Shown in pieces: positions 35,329 to 44,703 of a stretch of 64,000 nt of DNA. The notes beneath the pieces were generated by a model that had not been told where the DNA came from, made no database searches, and was given only the letters and a program-made list of their open reading frames with translations. Source of the DNA: Bradyrhizobium nivariense (GTDB taxonomy: Bacteria; Pseudomonadota; Alphaproteobacteria; Rhizobiales; Xanthobacteraceae). Each line of letters opens with the position of its first letter. The stretch's first letter is position 1. The position numbers were made by a program, and so were the translations under genes. The stretch is taken from NCBI RefSeq assembly GCF_029846715.1, contig NZ_JARVWW010000004.1:1-64000 (forward strand), written 5' to 3'.

Positions 35329-37563
35329 ATGAGCGAGTGTCACGGCGTGACCGATCCGGCAATTGGCTTCACTCCGTCGACGGGGCTCAATCCGGCCCTC
35401 AAGCGTGCGCTGAATGATATACTGGGCGGAAGCGCCGCCAGCGTCCTGACCGTTACGTTCGGGCTGTCCTATTCGTTGCTGATCTTCGCGGGGCCGCTGT
35501 CGCCCTATCTGTCCTACGGCATCACGGCGACTTTCGTCAGCTCCGCAGTGCTTGCGGTCGTCGTCGGGTTGGGCAGCTCCCTGCCCTTCGCGATTGCAGC
35601 CCCCGACAGCTCGACCGCCGCGGTGACGGGAATCCTGGCGGCCTCGGTGGTCGAACGCATCGAGACGGCGAACCCGTCGGCGCCGTTGCTGTCGCCGATC
35701 CTGATCACGCTCGGCCTGTCGACGATGCTGACAGGATTAGTGCTGTGCGGATTGGGCCTGACGCGGCTGGGCCGCGCCATCCGCTACGTGCCTTATCCGG
35801 TGGTCGGCGGCTTCCTCGGCGCCACCGGACTTCTCATCGCCATGGGTGCGGTCCGGGTGATCACCAACCACCCGCTGCAATTCGCGACGCTGTCGCACTT
35901 CGCCAACCGCACCATCTTGCTGGAGCTCGGGGCCGCCTGCGCGATGGCGCTGGTGCTGTATCTCACCTGGCACCGCTCGCGCAGCCCGTTCGGGTTGCCG
36001 ATCATCCTGGTCGGCGGCGTGCTCACCGCGCATCTGGCGTTCTGGATCTCCGGCGTTTCCTTCGATGACGCCCGCGCGCTGGGCTGGACCTTTCAGTCCC
36101 CGCCGCAAGCGGTCTTCACGCTGCCCTGGCATACCGCCGATCTCGCCCGCTATCCCTGGTTTGCCATACCGGACCTGCTTGGCAATGTCGTCGCCGTCAT
36201 CTTCGTCACGGCCTCCAGTACGCTGTTCAACACCACCGGCATCGAGGTTGCCACGCATCGCGAAGCCAATCTGGAGTGTGAGCTGAACGTCACCGGCGCC
36301 GCCAATATCCTGACCGGCATGCTGGGCGGATACCCCGGCTGCAGCTCGACCAGCCGCTCGATGCTTAATTTCAGCAGCGGCGGCCGTGGGCGCCTGTCCG
36401 GCCTCACCGTCGCGGCGCTGTCGCTGCTGATGCTCGCTGTCGCGCCCGAACTGCTCGGCTTCATCCCCAAGTTCGTGCTCGGCGGCCTGTTGCTCTATCT
36501 CGGCGCCGACCAGTTGCACAAATGGATCATCGAGTCGCGCAAGCGGCTGTCGAAGCTCGAATATCTCTCGCTGATCGCCATCATCGCGATCATCGTCGCC
36601 TGGGGTTTCGTACCGGGCATCCTGATCGGCGTGATCATCGGCTGCGCGACGTTTGCATTCAGCGCCGCACGGGTGGAGTCGATCAAGTACAGTTTCGACG
36701 GCTCGGAATACCGCTCCTCGCTCGACCGCTCGCGCGACGACCAGGAGGTGCTGCTGGCCCATGGCGGCAAGATCCGGGGCCTCAATCTCCAGAGCTATCT
36801 GTTTTTCGGCTCCGCCAACCGGCTCTACCAGCACGTCAAGCAGCTGCTCCAGGAACGCCCGGAGTGCCGCTATCTGCTGTTCGACTTCAAGCTCGTCACC
36901 GGCGTCGATTCGTCAGCCGCCTACAGCTTTGCCCAGATCAAGCGCAGCGCAGGCGATCTCGGCGTCGAGCTGATCCTGGTGCATCTGTCGGCCGCCGCCG
37001 AGAAGGTGCTGCGCTCCAGCGACTTCGTCGGCGAGGGCGTCACCATCATCCCAGAGCTCGATCGCGCGCTGGAATGGTGCGAGAACGAGCTCATCTCGCA
37101 GCATCAGGAGCTGGCGCAGGAAGAAGCCAGCCTGCGCGACTGGTTTACAGGGATTCTCGACAGCGAGGACGACGCCGACGCGCTGATCCACCGCTGCCAG
37201 CGCCTCGAGGTCGAAGCCGGCGAAATCATCGTGCGGGCCGGCGACCCCGCCGATTCCATGCACTTCATCCTCGACGGCCGCGTCGGCATCATGGTCCCCG
37301 CCGAGGACGACCGCACCACGCGCGTACGCAGCCTCGGCCGCTACACCACGATCGGGGAAATGGGCCTGGTGTCGAACACACCGCGCAGCGCGACAATCCA
37401 GGCCGAGGTCGACAGCGTGCTCTATGTACTCAACACGCACCAGTTCGACGCGATCAAGGACGAAGACCCCGCGCTCAGCCACAAGCTGCTGACCTATTTT
37501 GTGTCAGTCATGGCCGAGCGGCTGACGTTCGCGAACCGGACGATCGCGGTGCTGCGGCGGTAG
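35329..37563 (+). CDS. SulP anion transporter fused to STAS and cyclic nucleotide-binding domains
   Basis: A 744-aa protein. Residues about 20-450 form the SulP membrane core (YLSYGITATFVSS, PYPVVGGFLGATGLLIAMGA, GYPGCSSTSRSML). A STAS domain follows (about 480-580, LLFDFKLVTGVDSSAAYSFAQIK), then a cNMP-binding domain (about 620-740) with RVGIMVP and the phosphate cassette IGEMGLVSNTPRSATI, where Gly-Glu and Arg needed to bind the nucleotide are present. SulP proteins carry sulfate, bicarbonate or dicarboxylates. Transport may thus be gated by cAMP or cGMP. The gene stands alone. Confidence 0.92.
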   Translation: MSECHGVTDPAIGFTPSTGLNPALKRALNDILGGSAASVLTVTFGLSYSLLIFAGPLSPYLSYGITATFVSSAVLAVVVGLGSSLPFAIAAPDSSTAAVTGILAASVVERIETANPSAPLLSPILITLGLSTMLTGLVLCGLGLTRLGRAIRYVPYPVVGGFLGATGLLIAMGAVRVITNHPLQFATLSHFANRTILLELGAACAMALVLYLTWHRSRSPFGLPIILVGGVLTAHLAFWISGVSFDDARALGWTFQSPPQAVFTLPWHTADLARYPWFAIPDLLGNVVAVIFVTASSTLFNTTGIEVATHREANLECELNVTGAANILTGMLGGYPGCSSTSRSMLNFSSGGRGRLSGLTVAALSLLMLAVAPELLGFIPKFVLGGLLLYLGADQLHKWIIESRKRLSKLEYLSLIAIIAIIVAWGFVPGILIGVIIGCATFAFSAARVESIKYSFDGSEYRSSLDRSRDDQEVLLAHGGKIRGLNLQSYLFFGSANRLYQHVKQLLQERPECRYLLFDFKLVTGVDSSAAYSFAQIKRSAGDLGVELILVHLSAAAEKVLRSSDFVGEGVTIIPELDRALEWCENELISQHQELAQEEASLRDWFTGILDSEDDADALIHRCQRLEVEAGEIIVRAGDPADSMHFILDGRVGIMVPAEDDRTTRVRSLGRYTTIGEMGLVSNTPRSATIQAEVDSVLYVLNTHQFDAIKDEDPALSHKLLTYFVSVMAERLTFANRTIAVLRR

Positions 37564-37610
37564 AGCACCCGAGGGAGAGCCTCCGGGCGGCGGCGCCTCG
37601 AACGCTTCGC

Positions 37611-37976
37611 CTATGGCTGCCGCGGGTTTACAAAGCCGTGAAGCTGCCGAATGCGGTCTCCATCCAGCACCGCCATGTCAATTCCTGTGGCGGCCGGCGT
37701 TGCAGCCCCGGGGACAGCCAGGGTCCAGCCAAACAAAGCCTGATCGTGATGTGCATTCACGGCGCCGGAGAGCGTGAATCGCAGATCCGGAAGCCTCGCC
37801 TGCAAGGCTTCCACGAGACGCTCGATTGCATCCCGTCCGACGACCAAGTCGTTCGGGTCGATATAGCTGCATCCCTCGCTGAAGACCTGATCGATCAGCA
37901 GCCGACGCTTCCCTGCGTCTCTCTCGTTCCAGACGGCGATGTAGTTGCGGACGAGATTCGTCACTTGTTCGCCCAT
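37611..37976 (-). CDS. NTF2-like/SnoaL-type small protein
   Basis: A 121-aa protein with the NTF2-like pattern: LVRNYIAVWNERDAGKRRLLIDQVFSEGCSYIDPNDLVVGRDAIERLVEALQARLPD, then three strand-rich segments ending DGDRIRQLHGFVNP. Such folds serve as polyketide cyclases, isomerases or binding domains; no catalytic role can be assigned. It is 35 bp downstream of the epimerase-like gene on the same strand, in a likely two-gene operon divergent from an AraC regulator. Confidence 0.82.
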   Translation of the reverse strand: MGEQVTNLVRNYIAVWNERDAGKRRLLIDQVFSEGCSYIDPNDLVVGRDAIERLVEALQARLPDLRFTLSGAVNAHHDQALFGWTLAVPGAATPAATGIDMAVLDGDRIRQLHGFVNPRQP

Positions 37977-38011
37977 TGTATTTTTCTCCTCGCCATATTC
38001 ATGCTCGCCGT

Positions 38012-38893
38012 TTACGGCAGGGTGTCGCGGACCATCGTGTCCAGGCTGCTCGCGGTGACGCCCAGCAATTTCTCCGTATCCGCGGCATCGACCAACAGCG
38101 GCTTTTCAAACAGGTAGGACATCTCGATCGCTTCGTGGAAGTCGATGCGCTCCAGTTCGACCGCCGTGAGCGGAAGCAGGTTCGGAACTTCAATCTTCAG
38201 CGCAGTTGCGAATTCCCTCACCAGTTCGCGAACGGACGCCGGCTGCGACGGCACATGAAACGCTCGTCCCCATTCTCCGGTGAAGCGCGATGCCGCGACC
38301 AGAGTCTTCGCGGTGTCCTTCGTGAAAGACCAGGCATGCATGGCGTCCGGATTGCCCAGGAAGGACACCGGCTCGCTCTTGAGCAGCGACGGCAACGCCA
38401 GCAGGGTGAAATACGCAACCGCTCCCTCGCCCAGATAGTCGCTTGCGCGGACCTCGAGAGCGGGAACGTTCGATCGAACCGCCCGCTGCCACATGATGTG
38501 CCTGGCCGTGCCTTTTCTGGTGGTCGGGTCCGGCTCCAGGCCCGGAGTGAGAGGGCTCGCAGCCCGCTCGCCGTAACCGTAGACATTCCCGAGCACGATC
38601 AGCCTGGCACCAACCTGCTCGGCGGCCTTGACCGTCCCATCCATGATCGGAAAGAAGTCGGTCGGCCATCGATGATAGGCCGCCATGGCGCACATGAAGA
38701 TCGCATCAGCACCCTTGCTTAGTGCTGCCAGTTGCGCAGCCTCGGTGGCATCCGACGAAATGGTGCGCACATTTGCGATATCGAGCGACCCGGCGTTTCT
38801 GCTGGTCAGGATGATGCTGTGTCCGTCCTCCGCAAGGAGACGAGCGGTTTCGCGTCCGACGGGACCGGCTCCGACAATCACGTAAGTACCCAC
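38012..38893 (-). CDS. NAD(P)-dependent epimerase/NmrA-like protein
   Basis: A 293-aa Rossmann-fold protein opening with TYVIVGAGPVGRETARLLAEDGHSIILTSRN (GxGxxG-type site); later LIVLGNVYGYGERAASPLTP has the tyrosine of the extended SDR family but no clear YxxxK, so it is closer to atypical, NmrA-like or sugar-epimerase-like members. The C-terminal half AFHVPSQPASVRELVREFATAL is typical of bacterial NAD-dependent epimerases of unknown substrate. It shares a short divergent promoter region with the AraC regulator at 39011. Confidence 0.85.
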   Translation of the reverse strand: MGTYVIVGAGPVGRETARLLAEDGHSIILTSRNAGSLDIANVRTISSDATEAAQLAALSKGADAIFMCAMAAYHRWPTDFFPIMDGTVKAAEQVGARLIVLGNVYGYGERAASPLTPGLEPDPTTRKGTARHIMWQRAVRSNVPALEVRASDYLGEGAVAYFTLLALPSLLKSEPVSFLGNPDAMHAWSFTKDTAKTLVAASRFTGEWGRAFHVPSQPASVRELVREFATALKIEVPNLLPLTAVELERIDFHEAIEMSYLFEKPLLVDAADTEKLLGVTASSLDTMVRDTLP

Positions 38894-38901
38894 TTGGCAT
38901 C

Positions 38902-38927
38902 CTCATTTGTCATAAGCAACAGATGAG
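38902..38927. promoter_or_regulatory. candidate operator in the epimerase/AraC divergent region
   Basis: Arms ctcatttgt (38902-38910) and acagatgag (38919-38927) match in 8 of 9 positions as an inverted repeat with 8 bp between. It is just upstream of the epimerase start and 84 bp from the AraC-family start. The position suits autoregulation or regulation of the operon by the divergently encoded AraC protein. Confidence 0.4.
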
Positions 38928-39010
38928 TTCTTGGCCTCGGAGCCGTTGAAAATCGCGCACAAGGCGCCAAATACCGATCAGATTCCGCCAAGACCCGGAG
39001 TGCGCGTCCC

Positions 39011-39823
39011 ATGCGTGCGAAATCGAGCTCGACGCCAATATCGGTCGGCACCACCGCAGCGACGACACGAACCGAACCTGATTCCATTGCACTGGAGCCG
39101 ACTGCCGATCACAGGGTCATTATCCATCTCAGCCCTGCCACGCGTTCGCGCTGCCTCGAGACTGGAGGCCAGTTCCTGCGTCAAGCCGGCGATATCGATC
39201 TGGTTCCGTCGGGCACCGCCGGAGGCTTTGTTGCGGAGACTCCCTATCAGTCGCTTCAGATCCGGCTGGCGCCCGGGATGCTCGACTATGCAGCAGCCCG
39301 AGCTGGACGAGGGGCATCCGTCCAGCTCGGGACGCATCACATGCTCCGAAATGACCGCATCGTTTTCCTCGGGCAGGCTCTCGAAAGTGACATGAAAGCG
39401 GGCTCGCCGAGCGGCCCCTTGTTCGCGGAAAATGTTGGAATGGCCCTGGCGGTTGAATTGCTCGGCCTGGCGGATGATCCGCCAAGTCAGACCACTCGTC
39501 TCTCAAATGCGCAACTTCAGAGAGTCCTGTCGTATGTCGACACGAATCTGGACCAAGCGCTCACCATCGACGTTCTCAGCCGCGTGGCCGGCGTGAGCAG
39601 CTCGCATTTGCGGACCTGGTTCAAGGTGGCCATGGGCGTCACGGTTCACCGCTACGTTTTGAAAAAGAGGGTGGAGCGCGCGCAATTGCTTCTGCTTCAA
39701 GACGATCGCAAACTGAGCATGGTTGCCCTTGACGTCGGCTTCTCCCATCAATCCCACCTTGCCAAATGGATGCGCCGCGAACTCGGGCGCAGCCCCAGTC
39801 AACTGCGTCGAAGCAAGCGTTGA
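39011..39823 (+). CDS. AraC-family transcriptional regulator
   Basis: A 270-aa soluble regulator. The N-terminal sensor part is cupin-like (HRVIIHLSPATRSRCLETGGQFLRQAGDIDLVPSG). The C-terminal DNA-binding domain has both helix-turn-helix parts: LTIDVLSRVAGVSSSHLRTWFKVAMGVTVHRYVLKKRVERAQLLL and LSMVALDVGFSHQSHLAKWMRRELGRSPSQLRR. It is divergent from the epimerase/NTF2-like pair and is the natural candidate regulator for them. The signal is unknown. Confidence 0.92.
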   Translation: MRAKSSSTPISVGTTAATTRTEPDSIALEPTADHRVIIHLSPATRSRCLETGGQFLRQAGDIDLVPSGTAGGFVAETPYQSLQIRLAPGMLDYAAARAGRGASVQLGTHHMLRNDRIVFLGQALESDMKAGSPSGPLFAENVGMALAVELLGLADDPPSQTTRLSNAQLQRVLSYVDTNLDQALTIDVLSRVAGVSSSHLRTWFKVAMGVTVHRYVLKKRVERAQLLLLQDDRKLSMVALDVGFSHQSHLAKWMRRELGRSPSQLRRSKR

Positions 39824-39897
39824 CTGGTGACTTCGGCGAAGGCCAGCCGTCGCGCTGACCAAACGCGCCATGGCGTCGCAGCGCGGATGCGGCGGCC

Positions 39898-41391
39898 TCA
39901 CACCCCCGCCATCATCACGTATTTGATCTCGACATATTCTTCCATGCCGTGATGCGAGCCTTCGCGACCCAGGCCGCTTTCCTTGACGCCGCCAAACGGC
40001 GCGACTTCGGTGGTGATCAGGCCGGTGTTGACGCCGACCATGCCGGATTCCAACGCTTCGGCAACGCGCCAGACGCGGCCGAGATCGCGGGAGTAGAAGT
40101 AGGAGGCGAGACCGAACGGCGAGGCGTTGCACATCGCGATCACGTCGGCCTCGTCCTTGAAGCGGATGACGGGCGCGAGCGGGCCGAAGGTTTCCTCCTT
40201 CGCCACCAGCGAATCCGGCTTGACGTCGGCAAGGACGGTCGGCTCGAAGAACGAGCGCCCGAGCTCGCTGCGCTTGCCGCCGGTGACGATCTTGGCGCCG
40301 CGCTTGACGGCATCGGCGATGTGGCGCTCGACCTTGTCGACCGCTTTCAAATTGATCAGCGGGCCCTGCGTGACGCCGGTTTCCGTGCCGTCGCCGATCT
40401 TCATCGCCGCGACCTTCTTCGACAGCTTCTGCACGAACTCGTCGTAGATCTTGTCCTGAGCGTAGAGGCGGTTGGCGCAGACGCAGGTCTGGCCCATGTT
40501 GCGGTATTTCGAGACGATTGCGCCTTCGACCGCCGCATCGATATCGGCGTCGTCGAACACCACGAACGGCGCGTTGCCGCCGAGCTCGAGGCCGAGCCGC
40601 TTCACGCCGACGGCGGCCTGCCGGTAGAGAATCTTGCCGACCGCGGTCGAGCCGGTGAAGCCGACGAAACGCACGGCCGGATGCTCGCACAGCACCTTGC
40701 CGATCGGCGCTGCATCGCCGGTGATGATGTTGAAGACGCCCTTGGGCACGCCGGCTTTCTCTGCGAGCGCGGCAAGCGCCAGCGCCGACAGCGGCGTTTC
40801 ATTGGCGGGCTTCAGCACCACGGTGCAGCCGGCCGCAAGCGCCGGCGAAACCTTCCGCGTGATCATCGAGTTCGGAAAATTCCACGGGGTGATCGCGCCG
40901 CAGACGCCGATCGGCTGCTTGATCGCGAGCAAGCGCGCATCCGGCCGCTGCGTCGGAATGGTCTCGCCATAGACGCGGCGGGCCTCCTCGGCGAAGAACT
41001 CGACATAGGCGCCGCCGATGTCGACCTCGCCGAGGGCTTCACTGAGCGGCTTGCCCTGCTCGGAGGTGAGGATCAGCGCGAGGTCCTCGCGATTGGCGAC
41101 AATCAGCTCGAACCATTTGCGCAAAATATTGGAGCGCTGCTTGGCGGTGTGCTTGGCCCAGGCCGGAAACGCGCGCTCGGCGGCTTCGACCGCCTTGGTG
41201 GCGTCATCGGCCGAAAGCTGCGGAACCTTTGCAAGCTCGACGCCGGTCGCGGGGTTGTTGACGGCGAAGACCGGCGAGCCGACCCAGGCGCCGTCGATGT
41301 AGCAGGCCTCCTTCAGAAGCGACGGGTCCTTCAATCGGTCGCGCAGATTGGACGTGGCGTGCTGAGCGCGTGCGGCGGCGGTCGGGGTCAT
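39898..41391 (-). CDS. gabD: NAD(P)-dependent succinate-semialdehyde dehydrogenase
   Basis: A 497-aa aldehyde dehydrogenase of the GabD branch that oxidises succinate semialdehyde to succinate at the end of 4-aminobutyrate degradation. Conserved parts are ITPWNFPNSMITRK, FTGSTAVGKIL, catalytic Glu269 (LELGGNAPF) and nucleophile Cys303 in QTCVCANR; Cys305 next to it forms the CxC redox pair known in mammalian SSADH. The N-terminus carries DRLKDPSLLKEACYIDGAWV as in other GabD. There is no gabT adjacent. Confidence 0.93.
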   Translation of the reverse strand: MTPTAAARAQHATSNLRDRLKDPSLLKEACYIDGAWVGSPVFAVNNPATGVELAKVPQLSADDATKAVEAAERAFPAWAKHTAKQRSNILRKWFELIVANREDLALILTSEQGKPLSEALGEVDIGGAYVEFFAEEARRVYGETIPTQRPDARLLAIKQPIGVCGAITPWNFPNSMITRKVSPALAAGCTVVLKPANETPLSALALAALAEKAGVPKGVFNIITGDAAPIGKVLCEHPAVRFVGFTGSTAVGKILYRQAAVGVKRLGLELGGNAPFVVFDDADIDAAVEGAIVSKYRNMGQTCVCANRLYAQDKIYDEFVQKLSKKVAAMKIGDGTETGVTQGPLINLKAVDKVERHIADAVKRGAKIVTGGKRSELGRSFFEPTVLADVKPDSLVAKEETFGPLAPVIRFKDEADVIAMCNASPFGLASYFYSRDLGRVWRVAEALESGMVGVNTGLITTEVAPFGGVKESGLGREGSHHGMEEYVEIKYVMMAGV

Positions 41392-41501
41392 GGCGTTGCT
41401 CCTGGAGGCTTTTCAGGTTGCCCGGAATATAGGGACAAGCGGCGCGCAATGCACCGTCCCGCAACGCACATCTGCTGGGAGCCAAGCTCGGAGCGGCGGA
41501 T

Positions 41502-41822
41502 TTACGCCGCGCCGCTCATATAGGTCTCGCGCCGGCCGATCATGCGCTCGGCGGCGGCCTTGGCGTCGGCCTTCGAGGAGGTTGCGCAGGTCCGGTATTC
41601 GAGGGCGGGGGCATCGGAGGTGTCGCGGCGGCCGAACCAGGATTTCGAGCCGACCGGCAGCAGTGCCAGCGACTGCGCCAGATTGTCGACCGCGCCGAAC
41701 GAATAGAGCGCGCCGGTGCCGGCGATGCGGACCTCGTAGATGCCGGGCGCGATCGGCGCTTCGAGATTGTCGCCCCGTCCGGGACGGGGATAGCGCTTCC
41801 ATTCGCTCCAGGTCGAAATCAT
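41502..41822 (-). CDS. conserved hypothetical protein
   Basis: A 106-aa protein beginning MISTWSEWKRYPRPGRGDNLEAP, with a strand-rich middle APGIYEVRIAGTGALYSFGAVDNLAQSLALLPVG and a C-terminal helix (KADAKAAAERMIGRRETYM). The PGIYEVR...ALYSFG arrangement vaguely recalls the two strands of GIY-YIG nucleases, but the motif spacing and catalytic Arg/Glu are not convincing. The function is unknown. Codon use is typical of the neighbourhood. The reading frame extends upstream to 41963 but that part has no coding character. Confidence 0.6.
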   Translation of the reverse strand: MISTWSEWKRYPRPGRGDNLEAPIAPGIYEVRIAGTGALYSFGAVDNLAQSLALLPVGSKSWFGRRDTSDAPALEYRTCATSSKADAKAAAERMIGRRETYMSGAA

Positions 41823-42169
41823 CTGAGGTCCCCCTCGCGGCCGGTGGGCGGCCGCCAAATTTGCATCAAGTCTTAACGTTGGCCGTCGATCGGCCGAGAG
41901 CTGAACGCCGCAACTCACAAAATGTTTCAAGTGCTTCAAACAGTCGAAACATATCGCCAGCACCCATCCACGGCCACGGCTGGTTGCGGCGATCCACCGC
42001 AGATTGTGACGGAGTGTTGCAGTTCAGCCGCCTTGTCGGCTTGCGCTGGGCGCGGACCGTCAAGTCACGACATCGCGACCGCAGCAGGTACGTGGATGTG
42101 CTTGCCGCGCGGAGCACGCGGGAGGACAATCGATCACTTCCAACAATAATCAAACCGGAGGAAACGCGT
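41823..42169. other. 347-bp intergenic region
   Basis: Divergent spacer between the hypothetical gene (minus) and the serine hydrolase (plus). It is less GC-rich around 41930-41970 (gtttcaagtgcttcaaac; cgaaacatat), which may include promoters for one or both genes. I see no gene, tRNA or long repeat. The ribosome site CCGGAGGAAA lies at the right end. Confidence 0.5.
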
Positions 42170-43363
42170 ATGCAAGGCAAAGCCCAGATCGATGAGATTC
42201 TGCGCCAGAAGAGCGAGGCCAAGGAGATTCCCGGTGTCGTCGCCATCGCCGCCAGCGGTACCGACGTGCTGTATCAGGGCGCGTTCGGCAAACGCGATCT
42301 GTCCAAGCCGGATGCGATGACCGCCGACAGCGTATTCTGGATCGCATCGATGACGAAGGCGGTGACATCAGCGGGCGCGATGCAACTGGTCGAGCAGGGC
42401 AAGCTGTCGCTGGACGCGCCGATCGGCGAGGTGCTGCCCGATCTCGCCAAGCCGCAGGTGCTGGAAGGTTTCGATGCCAAGGGCGAAGCCAAGCTGCGTC
42501 CGGCCAAGGGGTCGATCACGCTGCGTCAGCTCATGACCCACACGGCAGGCTTCTGCTACAACATGTGGAACGGCGATCTCGCGGTCTATCTGGACAAGAC
42601 CGGCATCCCCGCCATCACCACCTGCCAGAACGCGGCGTTGAAGACGCCGATCATGACCGATCCCGGCACGCGCTGGGAATACGGCACCAATATCGATTTC
42701 GTCGGCAAGGCGGTGGAAGCCGTCAGCGGCAAGCGCCTCGATGCCTATCTGCCCGACAATCTGTTCGCACCGCTCGGCATGAGCGATACCGCCTTCAAGA
42801 TCACCGACGACATGCGCAAGCGCCTGGTCGGCATGCATGCGCGCGGCGAGGACGGCCAGCTTGCCGCGATCCCGTTCGAGCTCGAGCAGGAGCCGGAATT
42901 CCACATGGGTGGCGGCGGCCTCTATTCGACCGCGGCCGACTATATCAAGTTCACCCAGATGATTTTGAACAAGGGCCGCGGCAACGGCAATCAGGTGCTG
43001 AAGGCCGAGACCATCACGACGATGGGGCAGAATCACATCGGCGACCTCGCCATGGGCAAGCTGACCACGGCGGCGCCGATGTACACCAACGACGTCGATC
43101 TCTATCCGGAGCAGGTGAAGAAGTGGGGCCTCAGCTTCATGATCAACACCGCCAAGACAGCTGAGGGGCGCAGCGCGGGCAGCCTCGCCTGGGCCGGCCT
43201 CGCCAACACCTACTACTGGATCGACCCGGTGCGCGACGTCACCGGCGTGATCCTGATGCAGCTGCTGCCATTCGCGGATGCAAAGTGCCTCGAGACTTTT
43301 GCTGGCTTCGAGCGCGCCGTCTATGCCGGGCTGGATGCCAGCAGTGGGCAGAAGGCGGCATAA
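42170..43363 (+). CDS. class C beta-lactamase-like serine hydrolase, cytoplasmic
   Basis: A 397-aa serine hydrolase without a signal peptide. The nucleophile motif SMTK (in FWIASMTKAV) and the tyrosine motif YGTN (WEYGTNIDFVG) are clear, as are LRQLMTHTAGF and the C-terminal FHMGGGGLYSTAADYIKF. Relatives are EstB-type esterases and 1,4-butanediol diacrylate esterase-like proteins. The ATG at 42170 is set by CGGAGG nine bases before it. It differs from the exported hydrolase at 30396 in both length and N-terminus. Confidence 0.9.
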   Translation: MQGKAQIDEILRQKSEAKEIPGVVAIAASGTDVLYQGAFGKRDLSKPDAMTADSVFWIASMTKAVTSAGAMQLVEQGKLSLDAPIGEVLPDLAKPQVLEGFDAKGEAKLRPAKGSITLRQLMTHTAGFCYNMWNGDLAVYLDKTGIPAITTCQNAALKTPIMTDPGTRWEYGTNIDFVGKAVEAVSGKRLDAYLPDNLFAPLGMSDTAFKITDDMRKRLVGMHARGEDGQLAAIPFELEQEPEFHMGGGGLYSTAADYIKFTQMILNKGRGNGNQVLKAETITTMGQNHIGDLAMGKLTTAAPMYTNDVDLYPEQVKKWGLSFMINTAKTAEGRSAGSLAWAGLANTYYWIDPVRDVTGVILMQLLPFADAKCLETFAGFERAVYAGLDASSGQKAA

Positions 43364-43392
43364 GGGACGGCCACAACTCTCCCCACACGAAA

Positions 43393-43497
43393 ACTGTCAT
43401 TCCCCGCGAAAGCGGGGAATCCAGTACGCCGCGGCTTCTCGATAAACCACTGACATCTCGGAGTACTGGATCGCCCGGTCAAGCCGGGCGATGACTG
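43393..43497. repeat. about 105-bp palindromic repeat, copy C (inverted)
   Basis: Reverse-complement orientation of the element at 18669 and 33112: begins actgtcattccccgcgaaag and ends aagccgggcgatgac. It lies between the convergent stops of the serine hydrolase and adenosine kinase genes, where its two hairpins could serve as a bidirectional transcription barrier. Confidence 0.88.
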
Positions 43498-43518
43498 CGA
43501 AAATGAGGCTACTCCACT

Positions 43519-44520
43519 TTAAACCGTCAGGCCGCGCTGCCCGGCGAGCTCCTTGAGCGACATTTGCGGCCGCGCACCGATGTGCTGGATCACTTCGGCA
43601 GCCGCGAGCGCGCCGAGTTCGCCGCACTGCTTGTACGGCAGGTTGCGCGCCAGGCCATACAGGAAGCCGGCAGCGAAGAGGTCGCCGGCGCCGGTGGTGT
43701 CGACCAGCTTGGCAATGGGGAATGCAGGCGCGGCGACGGCATCTTCCGGCGAGACCACCATGCAGCCCTTTTCGCTGCGGGTAACCACGCCGAGATTGAC
43801 GTCGTTGCGCAGCTGCTTCAGCGCGGTGTCGAAATCCGAGGTCGTGTAGAGCGAGTGCAGCTCGGACTCGTTGGCGAAGACGATGTCGACGGTGCCGTTG
43901 CGCATCAACGCGAGAAACTCGTCGCGGTAGCGGTCGACGCAGAACGAATCCGACAGCGTCAGCGCCACCTTGCGCTTGGCATCATGGGCGATCTTGGCCG
44001 CCTTGACGAAGGCGTCCTTGGCGTTCTTGGGGTCCCAGAGATAACCCTCGAGATAGACGATGCCGGCCGAAGCGATCTCGGCTGGGTCGATGTCGGCGGG
44101 CGACAGATCCTGCGCGGCGCCGAGATAGGTATTCATGGTGCGCTCGCCATCACCGGTCACCAGGATGTAGGAGCAGCCGGTCGCAGGGCCATCCTTCGCC
44201 GCGGGCGTGTTGAAGGCGACGCCAGCAGCGCGGATGTCGTGGACGTAGAGCTTGCCGATCTGGTCGTCCTTGACCTTGCCGACATAGGCGGCGCGCGCCC
44301 CGAGGCTGCCGATGCCGACGATGGTGTTGGCAGCCGAGCCGCCCGAAACTTCCGTCGCCGGGCCCATGTCCTTGTAGATGGCGGCGGCCCGCGCCTCGTC
44401 GATCAGGGACATGCTGCCCTTGGTCATGCCGTGCTTGCCCAAAAAGGCTTCATCGGTCTTGACCAGCACGTCGAACAGCGCGTTGCCGATGCCGAGAACG
44501 TCATATTTCACGTCAGCCAT
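43519..44520 (-). CDS. adenosine kinase (PfkB family)
   Basis: A 333-aa ribokinase-fold enzyme that phosphorylates adenosine to AMP. The PfkB signatures are ATEVSGGSAANTIVGIGSLGARAAYVGKVKDDQIG and, near the end, LVDTTGAGDLFAAGFLYGL with the catalytic Asp of the anion hole. The N-terminus YDVLGIGNALFDVLVKTDEAFL matches bacterial adenosine kinases of Rhizobiales. It is divergent from murJ with 183 bp between; the role is purine salvage. Confidence 0.9.
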   Translation of the reverse strand: MADVKYDVLGIGNALFDVLVKTDEAFLGKHGMTKGSMSLIDEARAAAIYKDMGPATEVSGGSAANTIVGIGSLGARAAYVGKVKDDQIGKLYVHDIRAAGVAFNTPAAKDGPATGCSYILVTGDGERTMNTYLGAAQDLSPADIDPAEIASAGIVYLEGYLWDPKNAKDAFVKAAKIAHDAKRKVALTLSDSFCVDRYRDEFLALMRNGTVDIVFANESELHSLYTTSDFDTALKQLRNDVNLGVVTRSEKGCMVVSPEDAVAAPAFPIAKLVDTTGAGDLFAAGFLYGLARNLPYKQCGELGALAAAEVIQHIGARPQMSLKELAGQRGLTV

Positions 44521-44703
44521 TCACCTTGATCCTGTTTGGCGGATTGCGATTACCGGAGAAATCCGCTTCCTGTCCGGTCTGAAATCTGGCTCGCGGCGTA
44601 TCACGACCGGGCCTGCGCGAGCAAGCAACGAGGCGTATTTGACGCGTTTTCTTCACGCGAACCGGGACCACTTCGCTCGAAAACGCTATGGTATGAACGC
44701 GCA

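Noticed and set aside
41390..42169. long in-frame extension upstream of the serine hydrolase at 42170
   Set aside because: The protein part is arginine-rich and unlike the family; CGGAGG fixes the ATG at 42170.
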